This document shows, piece after piece, positions 27,531-36,652 of a stretch of 64,000 bases of DNA (its first letter is position 1; each line of letters opens with the position of its first letter). The translations under genes were made by a program, and so were the position numbers. The stretch comes from Fontibacter flavus (GTDB taxonomy: Bacteria > Bacteroidota > Bacteroidia > Cytophagales > Cyclobacteriaceae). Location of the stretch: NCBI RefSeq assembly GCF_042432905.1, contig NZ_JBHLWI010000001.1:124001-188000 (forward strand), given 5' to 3'. The notes below the pieces were generated by a model, which was not told the origin of the DNA, ran no database searches, and saw only the letters and a program-made list of their open reading frames with translations.

Positions 27531-28511
27531 CTATTTGTACCACTGCCCCACCTTTCTGTTCTGTAAATTGAAGATCGAACTGCCCCTATACTCCACCCCG
27601 TCATGTAAGTGCTTCATTACCACACCACAACCTGGAACTTTACATCTTTTTGTCCCAGGTAAATTGATAGAAAAACCAACTTGCGCTACGTATAAGGTTT
27701 GCTTTAAATTTTGGATTTCACTGAGGTTTTCTGCTTGAAACACAAAATCCCTCAGTTCAACACCGGTTTTAATGAATAACCTGGAATATTCGGAAAACTC
27801 CTTTTCTATCCTCAGACCTGCTCCATAATAGGTTTTGCCATCTGTAAGTAACCTTTCATGAACATTCTGTCTTAAAAATAGGCTGCCGAATTCCCCTTCT
27901 AATACAAATCGCCATGGGTAAACCTGTCTGATACGCTGATTTTTCTCCCCCTGCATATACAGGTTGTTGGATGAAAATTTTCTGTATCTCCAGTTCAGAA
28001 ACTTCGCCCGCTTACTGGCATCATACAAAACCAGGCCTACTGTACCGTAAAGCTTGTCAAAAGTATAACGGTTTCGCTGCCATAAAACTTCAAAATCATC
28101 CCCTTTGATATTGCCCATAGACCCAAACTCCCTTCCGTACCCTGCACCCAAGGTCAATGTATTGAACAAATTCAACCTCACGCCTAGATTGATGGGAAAT
28201 GCCACATCCCCACCTGTAAAACGGATAGTATCCTCAGCGGTCAATTCCCTCGGGTTATCCAATCTATATTGTGCTATGGGGTATTGTCCCGGAGTCTCTG
28301 AATTGAAATCCATTACCTGGGTATGATAGGCCCCTCCTCCTGAAAATTCAAAACTGAAATTGGAAATTATATTTCTGGTAAAATTCCCAATATCACTGTC
28401 AGACTTCCTGGCCTTATCCCTGGCCCTGGTATCAATCCCAAAAATATCATCTTGAGCAAAGGTGCTTCCACTAAAGACTAGGATCAAAACTGCGACAAAA
28501 TATTTCCTCAT
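27531..28511 (-). CDS. outer-membrane beta-barrel protein of unknown function
   Basis: This 326-aa protein has a signal peptide (M-R-K-Y-F-V-A-V-L-I-L, ending F-A-Q). The mature part shows alternating strands with glycine and aromatic residues (G-V-R-L-N-L-F-N-T-L-T-L-G-A-G-Y), as in small outer-membrane barrels. The C-terminal 40 residues contain two cysteines (K-R-C-K-V-P-G-C) and no barrel-type ending, which is unusual. It lies 91 bases upstream of gyrA on the same strand. I do not recognise the family. Confidence 0.55.
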   Translation of the reverse strand: MRKYFVAVLILVFSGSTFAQDDIFGIDTRARDKARKSDSDIGNFTRNIISNFSFEFSGGGAYHTQVMDFNSETPGQYPIAQYRLDNPRELTAEDTIRFTGGDVAFPINLGVRLNLFNTLTLGAGYGREFGSMGNIKGDDFEVLWQRNRYTFDKLYGTVGLVLYDASKRAKFLNWRYRKFSSNNLYMQGEKNQRIRQVYPWRFVLEGEFGSLFLRQNVHERLLTDGKTYYGAGLRIEKEFSEYSRLFIKTGVELRDFVFQAENLSEIQNLKQTLYVAQVGFSINLPGTKRCKVPGCGVVMKHLHDGVEYRGSSIFNLQNRKVGQWYK

Positions 28512-28551
28512 AGCATACATAACGAATTCGAAAATATAAATTATACATCAT

Positions 28552-28595
28552 AAAACACAAAAAGGCTTCCAAATCAGGAGGCCTTTTTGTGTTTT
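28552..28595 (-). terminator. intrinsic terminator after the duplicated exported protein
   Basis: AACACAAAAAGGCTTCC and GGAGGCCTTTTTGTGTT pair almost fully around a 6-nt loop. It lies just past the stop of the minus-strand gene at 28613. Confidence 0.85.
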
Positions 28596-28612
28596 ATTGG
28601 TCAAAGGATGAA

Positions 28613-29107
28613 TTAAAGGGCTACACCCTCTTCTTCTCCACTTTCTTTCATTTCAGTAATCAAAGAGTTGATTTTTTCTTTCACAGCTGGATCTGCTGAC
28701 ATGGCTTTTCTTACTTTGTTGTAGGTAGCGGCACCCAAAACTTCCTTGTCCATGATCAATCCTGTCATATATTCTTTCACTTCATCACCGATGGAGTCAA
28801 TATAATTCTGGATCTCTTCAAAAGCAGCTTTTTCTTCGTCCGTTGCTTCAATTTCAGCAAGCTTTTCATCATTACCCCAAGCACCTTTGATTTCATTGTA
28901 CCTTGCGCCTCCACCTAAAACTTCATTGTTTTTGATCATTTCTTCCATGGTAGTCTGCTTATCCTGGATATAAGCCTGAACTTTGGCTTCCATCGCTGCA
29001 TATTTTACCATTTCCTCTTCGGTAACTTCTTCGCTTGCTTCCTGTGCAAAGCTTTGAACACTGAAAATTCCCAACAACAGGAATGCCAACACGAATACTC
29101 TTTTCAT
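28613..29107 (-). CDS. exported helical protein with an internal duplication
   Basis: This 164-aa protein has a clear signal peptide ending S-F-A-Q, and the rest is acidic and helical. Two halves share a pattern: N-E-V-L-G-G-G-A-R-Y-N-E-I-K-G-A-W-G (from about residue 61) and K-E-V-L-G-A-A-T-Y-N-K-V-R-K-A-M-S (from about 121), each followed by a D/P-x-x-K/A-E-x-I stretch. It is therefore a tandem duplication of a unit of about 60 residues. I do not recognise the family. It has its own terminator and stands alone between the outer-membrane protein and rpe genes. Confidence 0.7.
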   Translation of the reverse strand: MKRVFVLAFLLLGIFSVQSFAQEASEEVTEEEMVKYAAMEAKVQAYIQDKQTTMEEMIKNNEVLGGGARYNEIKGAWGNDEKLAEIEATDEEKAAFEEIQNYIDSIGDEVKEYMTGLIMDKEVLGAATYNKVRKAMSADPAVKEKINSLITEMKESGEEEGVAL

Positions 29108-29264
29108 AGCAATAATTGGTTTAAATTAATTTTTTGGTTGAAATATCTATTTTACAATAAGGGGCATATCTGCCAAAATCACAAGAAATTCATTGAAAAA
29201 TCAACCTTAATTTTTGTTAAATGGCAAATTTTCCCAACCAAAGGTAATTAATCCACAATGCTGA

Positions 29265-29918
29265 TTATGAGATACTTTTAAGGTTTTTGATGGTCTCTAT
29301 AGGATCAGGAGACGAAAACACAAAACTTCCCGCCACCAATACGTCAGCACCGGCGGCCCTTAATTTAGGAGCATTTGCCTGATTGATGCCACCATCAATT
29401 TCAATCAAGGTAGAAGCTCCATTTGCCTCAATCATGGCCTTCAGCTGCTTCACCTTGTTGTAGGTGTTTTCAATAAAGCGCTGTCCACCAAATCCCGGAT
29501 TGACAGACATCACACATACCAAATCAATATCCTGAATAACATCTTCCAATAAGGAAACAGGGGTGTGGGGATTAATGGCTACACCTGCTTTACAGCCTAG
29601 GGATTTGATAACCTGTAAAGTCCTGTGCAAATGTGGACATGCCTCATAATGAACAGATATGATCTCTGCACCTGCGTTTCTGAATGCTTCAAGATAGTGA
29701 TCAGGATTGACAATCATCAAATGCACATCCAAAGGCTTGGTTGCATGTTTCTTGATGGCTTCCGTGACAGGAATACCAAAAGAAATGTTGGGCACAAATA
29801 CACCATCCATAATATCCACATGGATAAAATCGCATGCCGAAGCATTCAACATTTCTACTTCTTTCTGGATATTGGCAAAATCTGCCGCTAGTACTGAGGG
29901 GGCTATAAATACTGACAT
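29265..29918 (-). CDS. rpe: ribulose-phosphate 3-epimerase
   Basis: This 217-aa TIM-barrel enzyme interconverts ribulose 5-phosphate and xylulose 5-phosphate in the pentose phosphate pathway. The motifs are complete: A-P-S-V-L-A-A-D at the N-terminus, H-V-D-I-M-D-G-V-F-V-P-N-I-S-F-G carrying metal and catalytic residues, H-L-M-I at strand 3, M-S-V-N-P-G-F-G-G-Q, and the I-E-I-D-G-G-I-N motif with the second catalytic Asp. Length matches the family. Confidence 0.97.
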   Translation of the reverse strand: MSVFIAPSVLAADFANIQKEVEMLNASACDFIHVDIMDGVFVPNISFGIPVTEAIKKHATKPLDVHLMIVNPDHYLEAFRNAGAEIISVHYEACPHLHRTLQVIKSLGCKAGVAINPHTPVSLLEDVIQDIDLVCVMSVNPGFGGQRFIENTYNKVKQLKAMIEANGASTLIEIDGGINQANAPKLRAAGADVLVAGSFVFSSPDPIETIKNLKSIS

Positions 29919-29970
29919 GAGGGGTTATGTTGGATTTTGCTGCAAAAGAAATAAAAATACCAATGGCCAC

Positions 29971-31623
29971 CTACCTTTTCATCAACTTTGTCCTTTTTAC
30001 CTGATTTCCGGAATACATTTCCACTATATAAACACCGCTCGGCAAATCCGGAATCACAACCTCAAAAGGATCCTGTAAAGAAGTTCTTTTCACATTTGAC
30101 TTTTGAAGTACCTTTCCATTTGCATCGATTAAGGAAAACTCCCCCACTTCCTGATTTCCGAATTTCACGAACAAATCTGTCCCCTCAACAGGATTAGGGT
30201 ACACTTTCCAATTATCTTCATTTTCTTCTTCTGCAATACCCAAAATTTCCCCAAAATAGGCTTTTACAAAATTAGGAATACCATACCCAAGAAGATTATC
30301 CGGATTATTGGCCTGAGAGGAACTCTTTAAAATCCCCTCAATCAACTGATCTTTTGTCCACTCCGGTCTGGCCTGCCATAAACCTGCAGCAAATGCCGCA
30401 ACTTGTGGAGAAGAAAACGAAGTGCCATTGGAAGTACCCAGGTTACCATTTGGGCGCAATAGCCAAACCTGTTCGCCATATGTGGATACATCAGGCTTGA
30501 TACGACCATCTACCGTCGGTCCCTGTGAACTGAATCCTGCTCTTTGCAGTGAGGAATTTACGGCTCCGATTGCCAGGATTCCCTTGGCATCTGCGGGAGC
30601 AGTAATGGAAAATTCACCCCTTGTGCCATAATTGCCTGCACTGGTCACAACCAATATACCTTTATTTCCTGCAATATGGGCCCCACGGCTGATCAGGGCA
30701 GTTTCCCCATCCATATCCTCAACCGTGTAATTCATACTCCTGTCATCAAAATCCCAATATCCCAAAGAACTATTGATGATATCGACACCCAAACTATCCG
30801 CATATTCAGCTGCTTTGATCCAATTGTATTCCTCTATTCGGTATTCCGTGGCCACCTCTTCAGTGATGCAGAGGATATAATTTGCTTCAGGGGCTGCCGC
30901 TACTATTAAATCAGGGTCATCTGTGGCCATGAGGGAAAGTACATTGGTGCCATGTTGGTTTTTGGTAAATACATTATCATTCCAGACATGCACAAAATCC
31001 TTGCTTCCGATTAACTGACCATTATCAAACAAATGAGCAAAAGCAGGTATATGATCAACACCTGGAAATCCCGCATCAAAAACTGCTACAGTCACGCCCT
31101 TGCCCTTAAATCCGGCTTCATGCATTTCCTGTATACCCAGGATCGCATTTTGCATTTCGTATGCTGCATTGGCTTTATTGGTTTTAGCTTTCAGATTCAG
31201 ATTTATCGTCAAGCCTACCTTTTCTTTGGTCCTATTCAAAGCTGTTCCATCCGCTACAAAACCTGGGGCAGCCAAAACCACTTTTTCCACAAAAGGTAAG
31301 TTCTGAATTGCTGCTATACTCTCTTCCTTTGCAATGACCAAAGAAGCATTTTCCCATTTGCTGTGATAAAGAAAACCATCCACAAAACCTCTGACTTCCT
31401 GAATGTACTTTTCACTGACAGGAAGGTCCAGACTATCGATGGCTATCGCTTGCCTTTCTCTCCTTTCAATAGATTTTGACGTCAGATATTGCGCTGGTTG
31501 GGCAAGTGAAAATCCATCCTGAGGTTTGAACTTGTAGTGAATTGCATAGCGGTTTTGGGCCTGCAGTTGAAAAGCCCCGGTAAGTAAAAAAGTAAAGAAA
31601 AGGATCAGCTTAAATTTTGCCAT
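29971..31623 (-). CDS. type IX-secreted subtilisin-like serine protease (S8)
   Basis: This 550-aa protein has a signal peptide ending Q-L-Q-A-Q, then an S8 domain with the triad D183, H224 (Q-H-G-T-N-V) and S402 (G-T-S-F-S-S-P), and oxyanion Asn331. The last 80 residues form a type A sorting domain (W-K-V-Y-P-N-P-V near its start; ends K-L-M-K-R) for export by the type IX system. It is likely a surface or secreted protease. Its start overlaps by 14 bases the end of the lipoprotein gene at 31610, so the two are co-translated. Confidence 0.93.
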   Translation of the reverse strand: MAKFKLILFFTFLLTGAFQLQAQNRYAIHYKFKPQDGFSLAQPAQYLTSKSIERRERQAIAIDSLDLPVSEKYIQEVRGFVDGFLYHSKWENASLVIAKEESIAAIQNLPFVEKVVLAAPGFVADGTALNRTKEKVGLTINLNLKAKTNKANAAYEMQNAILGIQEMHEAGFKGKGVTVAVFDAGFPGVDHIPAFAHLFDNGQLIGSKDFVHVWNDNVFTKNQHGTNVLSLMATDDPDLIVAAAPEANYILCITEEVATEYRIEEYNWIKAAEYADSLGVDIINSSLGYWDFDDRSMNYTVEDMDGETALISRGAHIAGNKGILVVTSAGNYGTRGEFSITAPADAKGILAIGAVNSSLQRAGFSSQGPTVDGRIKPDVSTYGEQVWLLRPNGNLGTSNGTSFSSPQVAAFAAGLWQARPEWTKDQLIEGILKSSSQANNPDNLLGYGIPNFVKAYFGEILGIAEEENEDNWKVYPNPVEGTDLFVKFGNQEVGEFSLIDANGKVLQKSNVKRTSLQDPFEVVIPDLPSGVYIVEMYSGNQVKRTKLMKR

Positions 31624-32296
31624 GCATAATGATTTTTAAATGTGTCTTTCTGCCTGAGTCAAGGATCATCTGTCCCAAACAGTCATTTCTGGAGCAATAG
31701 GTAAATACTTCATAATATTGCTCTACAAGTCCTATGCCTTTTGTAAATACTTCGTATCTATTGTCCCTGAATGTAATCTCATCATCATCCTCTTCCTGGA
31801 CCACCCTCAGAGAACGTTGAAAGGTTTGCTCTCCAACTGTGACATTCCCCATAAAGGCAATTTGAAATTCATCAGGATTAGCTGCTGACAAGACCATGGC
31901 ATCCCAGGATTTACCTAATTCCGGAGGGAAAACAAGATTGATCGTCAATTGGTTCTCATAATTACGGACCAAAGTACTCCTCACATACTGCATTGCATAG
32001 GAGCCTGTAATTTCCCAATTGATCCTGTCAGCTGATTTTGCACGATTGATCACAAATACTTCCTGATTTTCCGCATTACGGTAACTATAATCGATGATAT
32101 CCCTTAAAAAGAAAGTTTCTGTTTGGCTGTCATTTTCACCAAAGACAATGGTTTCTTCGACTTCATAAATCCAATACAATCCAACCTCCAAAGGCTGATA
32201 ATCCTCCCCAAAGTCAGTCCTGGGGTTTTCTATTTCCCTACAGGAACCGGCAAATAAGCCAAAAATAAACAAGATCAATACCACAGATAAGCGCAT
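31610..32296 (-). CDS. lipoprotein paired with the subtilase
   Basis: This 228-aa protein has a signal peptide ending in a lipobox (F-A-G-S-C, Cys19), so it should be lipid-anchored. The mature part starts with the pattern P-L-E-V-G-L-Y-W-I-Y-E-V-E, a beta-strand entry found in several Bacteroidota lipoproteins of unknown role. It is translationally coupled to the S8 protease, and an anchor, activator or inhibitor role is possible. No enzymatic motif is seen. Confidence 0.7.
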   Translation of the reverse strand: MRLSVVLILFIFGLFAGSCREIENPRTDFGEDYQPLEVGLYWIYEVEETIVFGENDSQTETFFLRDIIDYSYRNAENQEVFVINRAKSADRINWEITGSYAMQYVRSTLVRNYENQLTINLVFPPELGKSWDAMVLSAANPDEFQIAFMGNVTVGEQTFQRSLRVVQEEDDDEITFRDNRYEVFTKGIGLVEQYYEVFTYCSRNDCLGQMILDSGRKTHLKIIMHGKI

Positions 32297-32381
32297 AAAC
32301 TCTGCCTTAGATTGCGTTAAAAATACATTTTTAGATCGAAATCTTTTACCTTAGCGCCAAGAAAATCAATCTAATGATATC

Positions 32382-33008
32382 ATGGCGCTCAAAACTTTTG
32401 TAAAAATATCCTCTGTAAACAACCTTTCTGATGCACGATATTGCTCTGGAATGCAGGTAAACCTAATGGGATTCTGTCTGGAAGAAAATAATAAGAATTT
32501 TATATCTCCTGAAAAATTCAAGGAAATCACAGATTGGCTTTCAGGATTGGAATTCGTGGCGGAATTTGAACACACCCACCCTGAAAGGATTTTGACCACT
32601 CTGCAAGATTACCCAGGCATCAGCCATATACAGATTCAGGAAGAAATACACCTCAAAATGTTGGCGAATACCAGCTACGGCATTATCCTTAAGCAACAGG
32701 TTGAAAAAATTGAGGATATTGAAGACTTGATCAAAAAAGCAGCATCTTATAACGATTTCCAGGTTACGCTCTTGCTGGTTACAGACTCCTTACAAATGGA
32801 CAAGGATGTTGAAGTCCAAATCAAAACGCTTGCGGAGCAGTGTCAGGTACTGCTGGGTTTTGGGATTGATGCAGCTCATGTGATGGAAACTATCGAAAAA
32901 ACCGGGGTAAAAGGCATTGAAATGGCCGGAGGAGATGAAATCAAACCGGGCCTTAAAGATTTCGATGAATTGGCGGATATCCTGGAAACATTGGAAATTG
33001 AAGACTAA
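32382..33008 (+). CDS. TrpF-like TIM-barrel protein lacking the catalytic Cys
   Basis: This 208-aa protein follows phosphoribosylanthranilate isomerase (TrpF) along its whole length. It shows an N-terminal strand, then N-L-S-D-A-R-Y-C-S-G-M and I-S-P-E-K-F-K-E-I, then I-Q-I-Q-E-E, and finally G-I-E-M-A-G-G-D-E-I-K-P-G-L-K-D-F-D. The usual K-I-C-G is K-I-S-S here (Ser10 for the catalytic Cys), and the phosphate/Asp loop around G-G-S-G-K-x-F-D-W is missing. It is thus unlikely to catalyse the tryptophan step. It lies 34 bases before hemF with no other trp gene near, so it is a repurposed or regulatory homologue. Confidence 0.75.
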   Translation: MALKTFVKISSVNNLSDARYCSGMQVNLMGFCLEENNKNFISPEKFKEITDWLSGLEFVAEFEHTHPERILTTLQDYPGISHIQIQEEIHLKMLANTSYGIILKQQVEKIEDIEDLIKKAASYNDFQVTLLLVTDSLQMDKDVEVQIKTLAEQCQVLLGFGIDAAHVMETIEKTGVKGIEMAGGDEIKPGLKDFDELADILETLEIED

Positions 33009-33042
33009 ACAAAGACATTAAAACGCTTTTCACCGAGCATCA

Positions 33043-33942
33043 ATGATAGATAAATATAAGATTACCCAAGACTTCATGGATATTCAAGACCACATCTGCA
33101 GTGAACTTGAACTGGGAGATGGAAAAGGTAAATTCCGTGAAGACAAGTGGCAGAGGCCTGAAGGGGGTGGTGGCAGGACCCGTATCCTTCAGCATGGAAA
33201 TGTGATTGAAAAAGGCGGCGTAGCCTTTTCTGCTGTAGAAGGACCGACTCCTGAAAAAATCCTGAATAAACTTCAACTGGAACAGGCTGATTTTTATGCT
33301 ACTGGTGTTTCCATCGTTCTGCACCCGGAAAGCCCGATGGTTCCTATCATCCATATGAATATCCGTTACTTTGAGATGAGCAATGGCGTGAAGTGGTTTG
33401 GCGGTGGCATTGACCTTACACCTCATTACATTGATCTGGAAGATGCCAAATATTTCCATCAGCAGGTTAAAGAAACCTGTGACCATTTTGACAAGGGATA
33501 TTACCCCAAATTTAAAAAATGGGCGGATGATTATTTTTTCATCAAGCATCGACAAGAAACAAGAGGAATTGGTGGGATATTCTTTGATAGACTTTCCAGC
33601 AATGATTCCTCCGAAATGACCAATATTTTCGAATTCGTCAAATCTGTAGGCTACCTGTTCCCAAAAATATACAGACATTTCATGGCCAAAAACAGTACTT
33701 TGGCATTTGGCGAAATCGAAAAAAAATGGCAGGCCTTAAGAAGAGGTAGATATGTGGAGTTTAACCTGGTTTGGGATGCAGGCACGAAATTCGGTTTGGA
33801 TACCAACGGCCGCACAGAAAGCATCTTGATGAGCATGCCTCCTATGGCAAACTGGGAATACATGCACCAACCTGAAAAAGGCTCCAAGGAAGAAATGACC
33901 CTCAACTACCTGAAAAAGGATATTGATTGGTTGAGTTTATAA
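33043..33942 (+). CDS. hemF: oxygen-dependent coproporphyrinogen III oxidase
   Basis: This 299-aa enzyme makes protoporphyrinogen IX by two oxidative decarboxylations in heme synthesis. The motifs are typical: W-Q-R-P-E-G-G-G-G-R-T-R, K-G-G-V-A-F-S-A-V-E-G, H-M-N-I-R-Y-F-E, W-F-G-G-G-I-D-L-T-P, and near the C-terminus Y-V-E-F-N-L-V-W-D-A-G-T-K-F-G-L. Length is normal. It follows the TrpF-like gene and precedes PAP2 by 17 bases, so it is in an operon. Confidence 0.97.
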   Translation: MIDKYKITQDFMDIQDHICSELELGDGKGKFREDKWQRPEGGGGRTRILQHGNVIEKGGVAFSAVEGPTPEKILNKLQLEQADFYATGVSIVLHPESPMVPIIHMNIRYFEMSNGVKWFGGGIDLTPHYIDLEDAKYFHQQVKETCDHFDKGYYPKFKKWADDYFFIKHRQETRGIGGIFFDRLSSNDSSEMTNIFEFVKSVGYLFPKIYRHFMAKNSTLAFGEIEKKWQALRRGRYVEFNLVWDAGTKFGLDTNGRTESILMSMPPMANWEYMHQPEKGSKEEMTLNYLKKDIDWLSL

Positions 33943-33958
33943 ACAACATATCAGGCTA

Positions 33959-34522
33959 ATGGAAACAATACAACAATGGGATGAAGCGCTTTTTATATTT
34001 CTGAATGGCTTCCATTCAGATTTTTTAGACCCGATCATGTACACGCTTACCCAAACTTATCCATGGATTCCGCTGTATGTATTTTTGATTTATCTGATCT
34101 GGAAAACATATGGCAAACAAGGTTGGTGGGTCTTGTTGGCAGTGGGACTATCTATTTTACTGGCCGACCAGTTTACCTCAGCCCTGATGAAACCTTTTTT
34201 TGAAAGGTTAAGACCCTGCCATGATGTATTGATCAATGGTATGATCCATAATTACGGCAAATGCGGCGGCATGTATGGTTTTGCTTCTTCCCATGCTGCC
34301 AATAGCTTTGCCATCGGTACTTTGATGAATTTAAGTCTTGCTGTCAAATACCCAAAGATTAAATGGCTATTCCTTTGGGCTGTCTTTTTTTCCTACACCA
34401 GAATTTACCTTGGTGTGCACTATCCAGGGGATGTAATCGTAGGTGGTCTGATTGGGGTGTTGGCAGCTTATCTCTCTTACAAATTGTTTTTCACCATCTC
34501 CAAAAAAATTACCAAACAGTGA
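33959..34522 (+). CDS. PAP2 family membrane phosphatase
   Basis: This 187-aa protein has about five transmembrane helices. The three phosphatase motifs are visible: K-P-F-F-E-R-L-R-P, then S-S-H-A-A-N-S, then R-I-Y-L-G-V-H-Y-P-G-D with the catalytic His and Asp. Such proteins remove phosphate from undecaprenyl pyrophosphate, lipid A or phosphatidic acid at the membrane. Substrate not assignable. It follows hemF closely. Confidence 0.9.
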   Translation: METIQQWDEALFIFLNGFHSDFLDPIMYTLTQTYPWIPLYVFLIYLIWKTYGKQGWWVLLAVGLSILLADQFTSALMKPFFERLRPCHDVLINGMIHNYGKCGGMYGFASSHAANSFAIGTLMNLSLAVKYPKIKWLFLWAVFFSYTRIYLGVHYPGDVIVGGLIGVLAAYLSYKLFFTISKKITKQ

Positions 34523-34531
34523 TTTTTGCCA

Positions 34532-34570
34532 ATAAAAAAGAGCAGGAAATCCAAGCCTTCTCTTTTTTAT
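34532..34570. terminator. bidirectional terminator
   Basis: ATAAAAAAGAG and CTCTTTTTTAT pair around a 17-nt loop. It lies between the convergent PAP2 and riboflavin synthase genes. Confidence 0.65.
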
Positions 34571-34597
34571 GTAGGTGAATTAAGAGGACAATACCTG

Positions 34598-35191
34598 TTA
34601 GATACTATATCCTCTGATGATCCTTTGGATATATTTCCCCACTATATCAAACTCCAAGTTGACCTCATCCCCTACCTTCAATTCATGAAAGTTGGTATGT
34701 TCGAACGTGTAAGGAATAATGGCTACGGTAAACTTCCCGTTTTTTGAATTAAAACAGGTAAGGCTTGTGCCATTAATGGTAATAGAACCTTTCTCTACTG
34801 TCACATTACCGGTTGATGGATCAAAGGAAAAATCAAAAATCCAAGAGCCATCTTCTTCCTTGATACTTTCCACCCTTCCGATCTGATCCACATGTCCCTG
34901 CACGATATGGCCATCAAAACGGCCATTTGCTGGCATGCAACGTTCTAAATTGACCTTTTTCCCAATAGACCAGGATTTGAGATTGGTTTTTTTCAAGGTC
35001 TCATCAATGGCTGTCACCCTGTAGCTGTCTCCCTCAATGGCCACTACCGTCAAACAGACCCCATTATGGGAAACAGACTGATCGATCTTGAGTTCGTGCG
35101 TAATAGGAGAACTAATATCAAAGTGAACATTACTCCCTTCTCTAGCAATCTTGTCGACGGTTCCCAGCGTCTCAATTATTCCTGTAAACAT
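34598..35191 (-). CDS. ribE: riboflavin synthase, alpha subunit
   Basis: This 197-aa protein forms riboflavin from two molecules of lumazine. It begins with M-F-T-G-I-I-E, the invariant family start, and has two related barrel halves: G-V-C-L-T-V in the first and G-T-S-L-T-C in the second, each at the ligand site. Length is typical. It is a single gene, with no sign of an FMN riboswitch in the 109 bases upstream. Confidence 0.95.
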   Translation of the reverse strand: MFTGIIETLGTVDKIAREGSNVHFDISSPITHELKIDQSVSHNGVCLTVVAIEGDSYRVTAIDETLKKTNLKSWSIGKKVNLERCMPANGRFDGHIVQGHVDQIGRVESIKEEDGSWIFDFSFDPSTGNVTVEKGSITINGTSLTCFNSKNGKFTVAIIPYTFEHTNFHELKVGDEVNLEFDIVGKYIQRIIRGYSI

Positions 35192-35300
35192 TTTCGTGAT
35201 TTATGATCCAATAATTCAGCTGATAAGCATCATCTGCAAATTTAAGCTCAAAATAAGCCAATTATTACCTTAACTTAGCAGCTTTATTAAAAGTTTCTCC

Positions 35301-35963
35301 ATGGGCATGTTGAAATTAGAAGACAGCTACCGTCACAAAGGTCAGCGAAGAGAATTGGTAAAATTAATCAGATCAAAAGGTATAAAAGATGAGGCAGTTC
35401 TTTCTGCCATCAACACACTTCCCAGACATTTTTTCTTTGATACGGCTTTGGATTCCCATGCTTATGAAGACAAGGCTTTTCCTATTGGAGAGGGGCAGAC
35501 CATTTCACAGCCTTATACTGTTGCTTTTCAAACTGAGTTGCTGCAGATCAAGCAGGGAGATAAGGTTTTGGAAATCGGAACAGGGTCCGGCTATCAAGGT
35601 GCAATTTTACATCTTTTGGGAGCTGAAGTCCATACCATAGAGTATCAAAAAAAGCTCTACGACAGGACTAAAAAATTCCTGACCAAAATCGGAATACCGC
35701 TTAATTTCTATTTTGGCGATGGTTCACAGGGAATGCCGGCACAGGCACCTTTTGATAAAATATTGGTCACTGCCGGAGCACCAATTGTACCCAAACCTTT
35801 ATTGAAACAGCTAAAAATAGGTGGGATTTTGGTCATTCCTGTTGGGGACAGGAAAACCCAGAAAATGCTCAGACTCACTAAAAAGACAGCTACTAAAATT
35901 GTCCAGGAAGAGTTTGACAATTTCGCTTTTGTACCACTCCTTGGCCAAGATGGATGGAAATAA
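35301..35963 (+). CDS. pcm: protein-L-isoaspartate O-methyltransferase
   Basis: This 220-aa SAM-dependent enzyme repairs isoaspartyl residues in aged proteins. Motifs: R-H-F-F-F-D near the N-terminus, I-G-E-G-Q-T-I-S-Q-P-Y and the SAM-binding V-L-E-I-G-T-G-S-G-Y-Q, then I-L-V-T-A-G-A-P near motif II, and G-G-I-L-V-I-P-V-G. An ATG six bases into the frame is an equally possible start. It stands alone between the divergent ribE gene and the thioesterase gene. Confidence 0.95.
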   Translation: MGMLKLEDSYRHKGQRRELVKLIRSKGIKDEAVLSAINTLPRHFFFDTALDSHAYEDKAFPIGEGQTISQPYTVAFQTELLQIKQGDKVLEIGTGSGYQGAILHLLGAEVHTIEYQKKLYDRTKKFLTKIGIPLNFYFGDGSQGMPAQAPFDKILVTAGAPIVPKPLLKQLKIGGILVIPVGDRKTQKMLRLTKKTATKIVQEEFDNFAFVPLLGQDGWK

Positions 35964-36019
35964 CAAAATTTTATACGGATTAAAAATATCAAAAATTATT
36001 AAATCAGATTAAAATTCTG

Positions 36020-36027
36020 TATTTTTG
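36020..36027 (+). promoter_or_regulatory. candidate -7 box for the thioesterase gene
   Basis: TATTTTTG matches TAnnTTTG, 17 bases upstream of the ATG at 36045. No clear -33 element, so the evidence is weak. Confidence 0.3.
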
Positions 36028-36044
36028 TGTTAAATAAAGTTTTT

Positions 36045-36578
36045 ATGACCAGAAAGAAGTTAGCAAAACAATCAGAGGTGGTAATGACCGAAATGGTTTT
36101 ACCCAACGACACTAACACCTTACACAATTTAATGGGTGGAAAGTTGATGCATTGGATGGATATCGTGGCAGCAATAGCCGCACAGAAACATTCCAATAGA
36201 ATTGTCGTAACCGCTTCTGCTGACAGTATTTCTTTCAAACATCCTATAGCTTTGGGTAATGTGGTCACCTTGAAAGCTCAGGTAACAAGGGCCTTCAATT
36301 CTTCCATGGAGGTATTTATTGAGGTGTGGGCAGAAGATATCCCTGCAAACAAAAAGATCATGACGCACAGAGCCTTTTTCACCTTTGTAGCGGTGGATCA
36401 AAATGGAAGACCTATAGAAGTTTCGGAAGTTGAGCCCGAAACTCCAGAAGAAATTGAATTGTACGAAGGGGCATTGAGAAGAAGGCAGCTTAGACTAGTA
36501 CTGGCCAAAAGGATGGATCCAAAAGATGCCGTTGAATTAAAGTCCATCTTCAACCTTGAAAACGAAGGATCCAAATAA
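36045..36578 (+). CDS. acyl-CoA thioesterase (hotdog fold)
   Basis: This 177-aa single-hotdog enzyme resembles YciA/BACH-type acyl-CoA hydrolases. It has the motif G-G-K-L-M-H-W-M-D-I-V-A-A-I-A-A with the catalytic Asp on the hotdog helix. The strand V-V-T-A-S-A-D-S-I-S-F-K-H-P-I and the helix-rich C-terminal tail are also typical. It hydrolyses acyl-CoA to fatty acid and CoA; chain preference is unknown. I chose 36045 over 36027, since the extra residues lie across the -7 box. Confidence 0.9.
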   Translation: MTRKKLAKQSEVVMTEMVLPNDTNTLHNLMGGKLMHWMDIVAAIAAQKHSNRIVVTASADSISFKHPIALGNVVTLKAQVTRAFNSSMEVFIEVWAEDIPANKKIMTHRAFFTFVAVDQNGRPIEVSEVEPETPEEIELYEGALRRRQLRLVLAKRMDPKDAVELKSIFNLENEGSK

Positions 36579-36652
36579 AAACTTTTTATTGGTCATTTGT
36601 CCTTATAATATCAATTTGGGCGAATAAATTTTCTTAAGCTGCAAATTGAATC

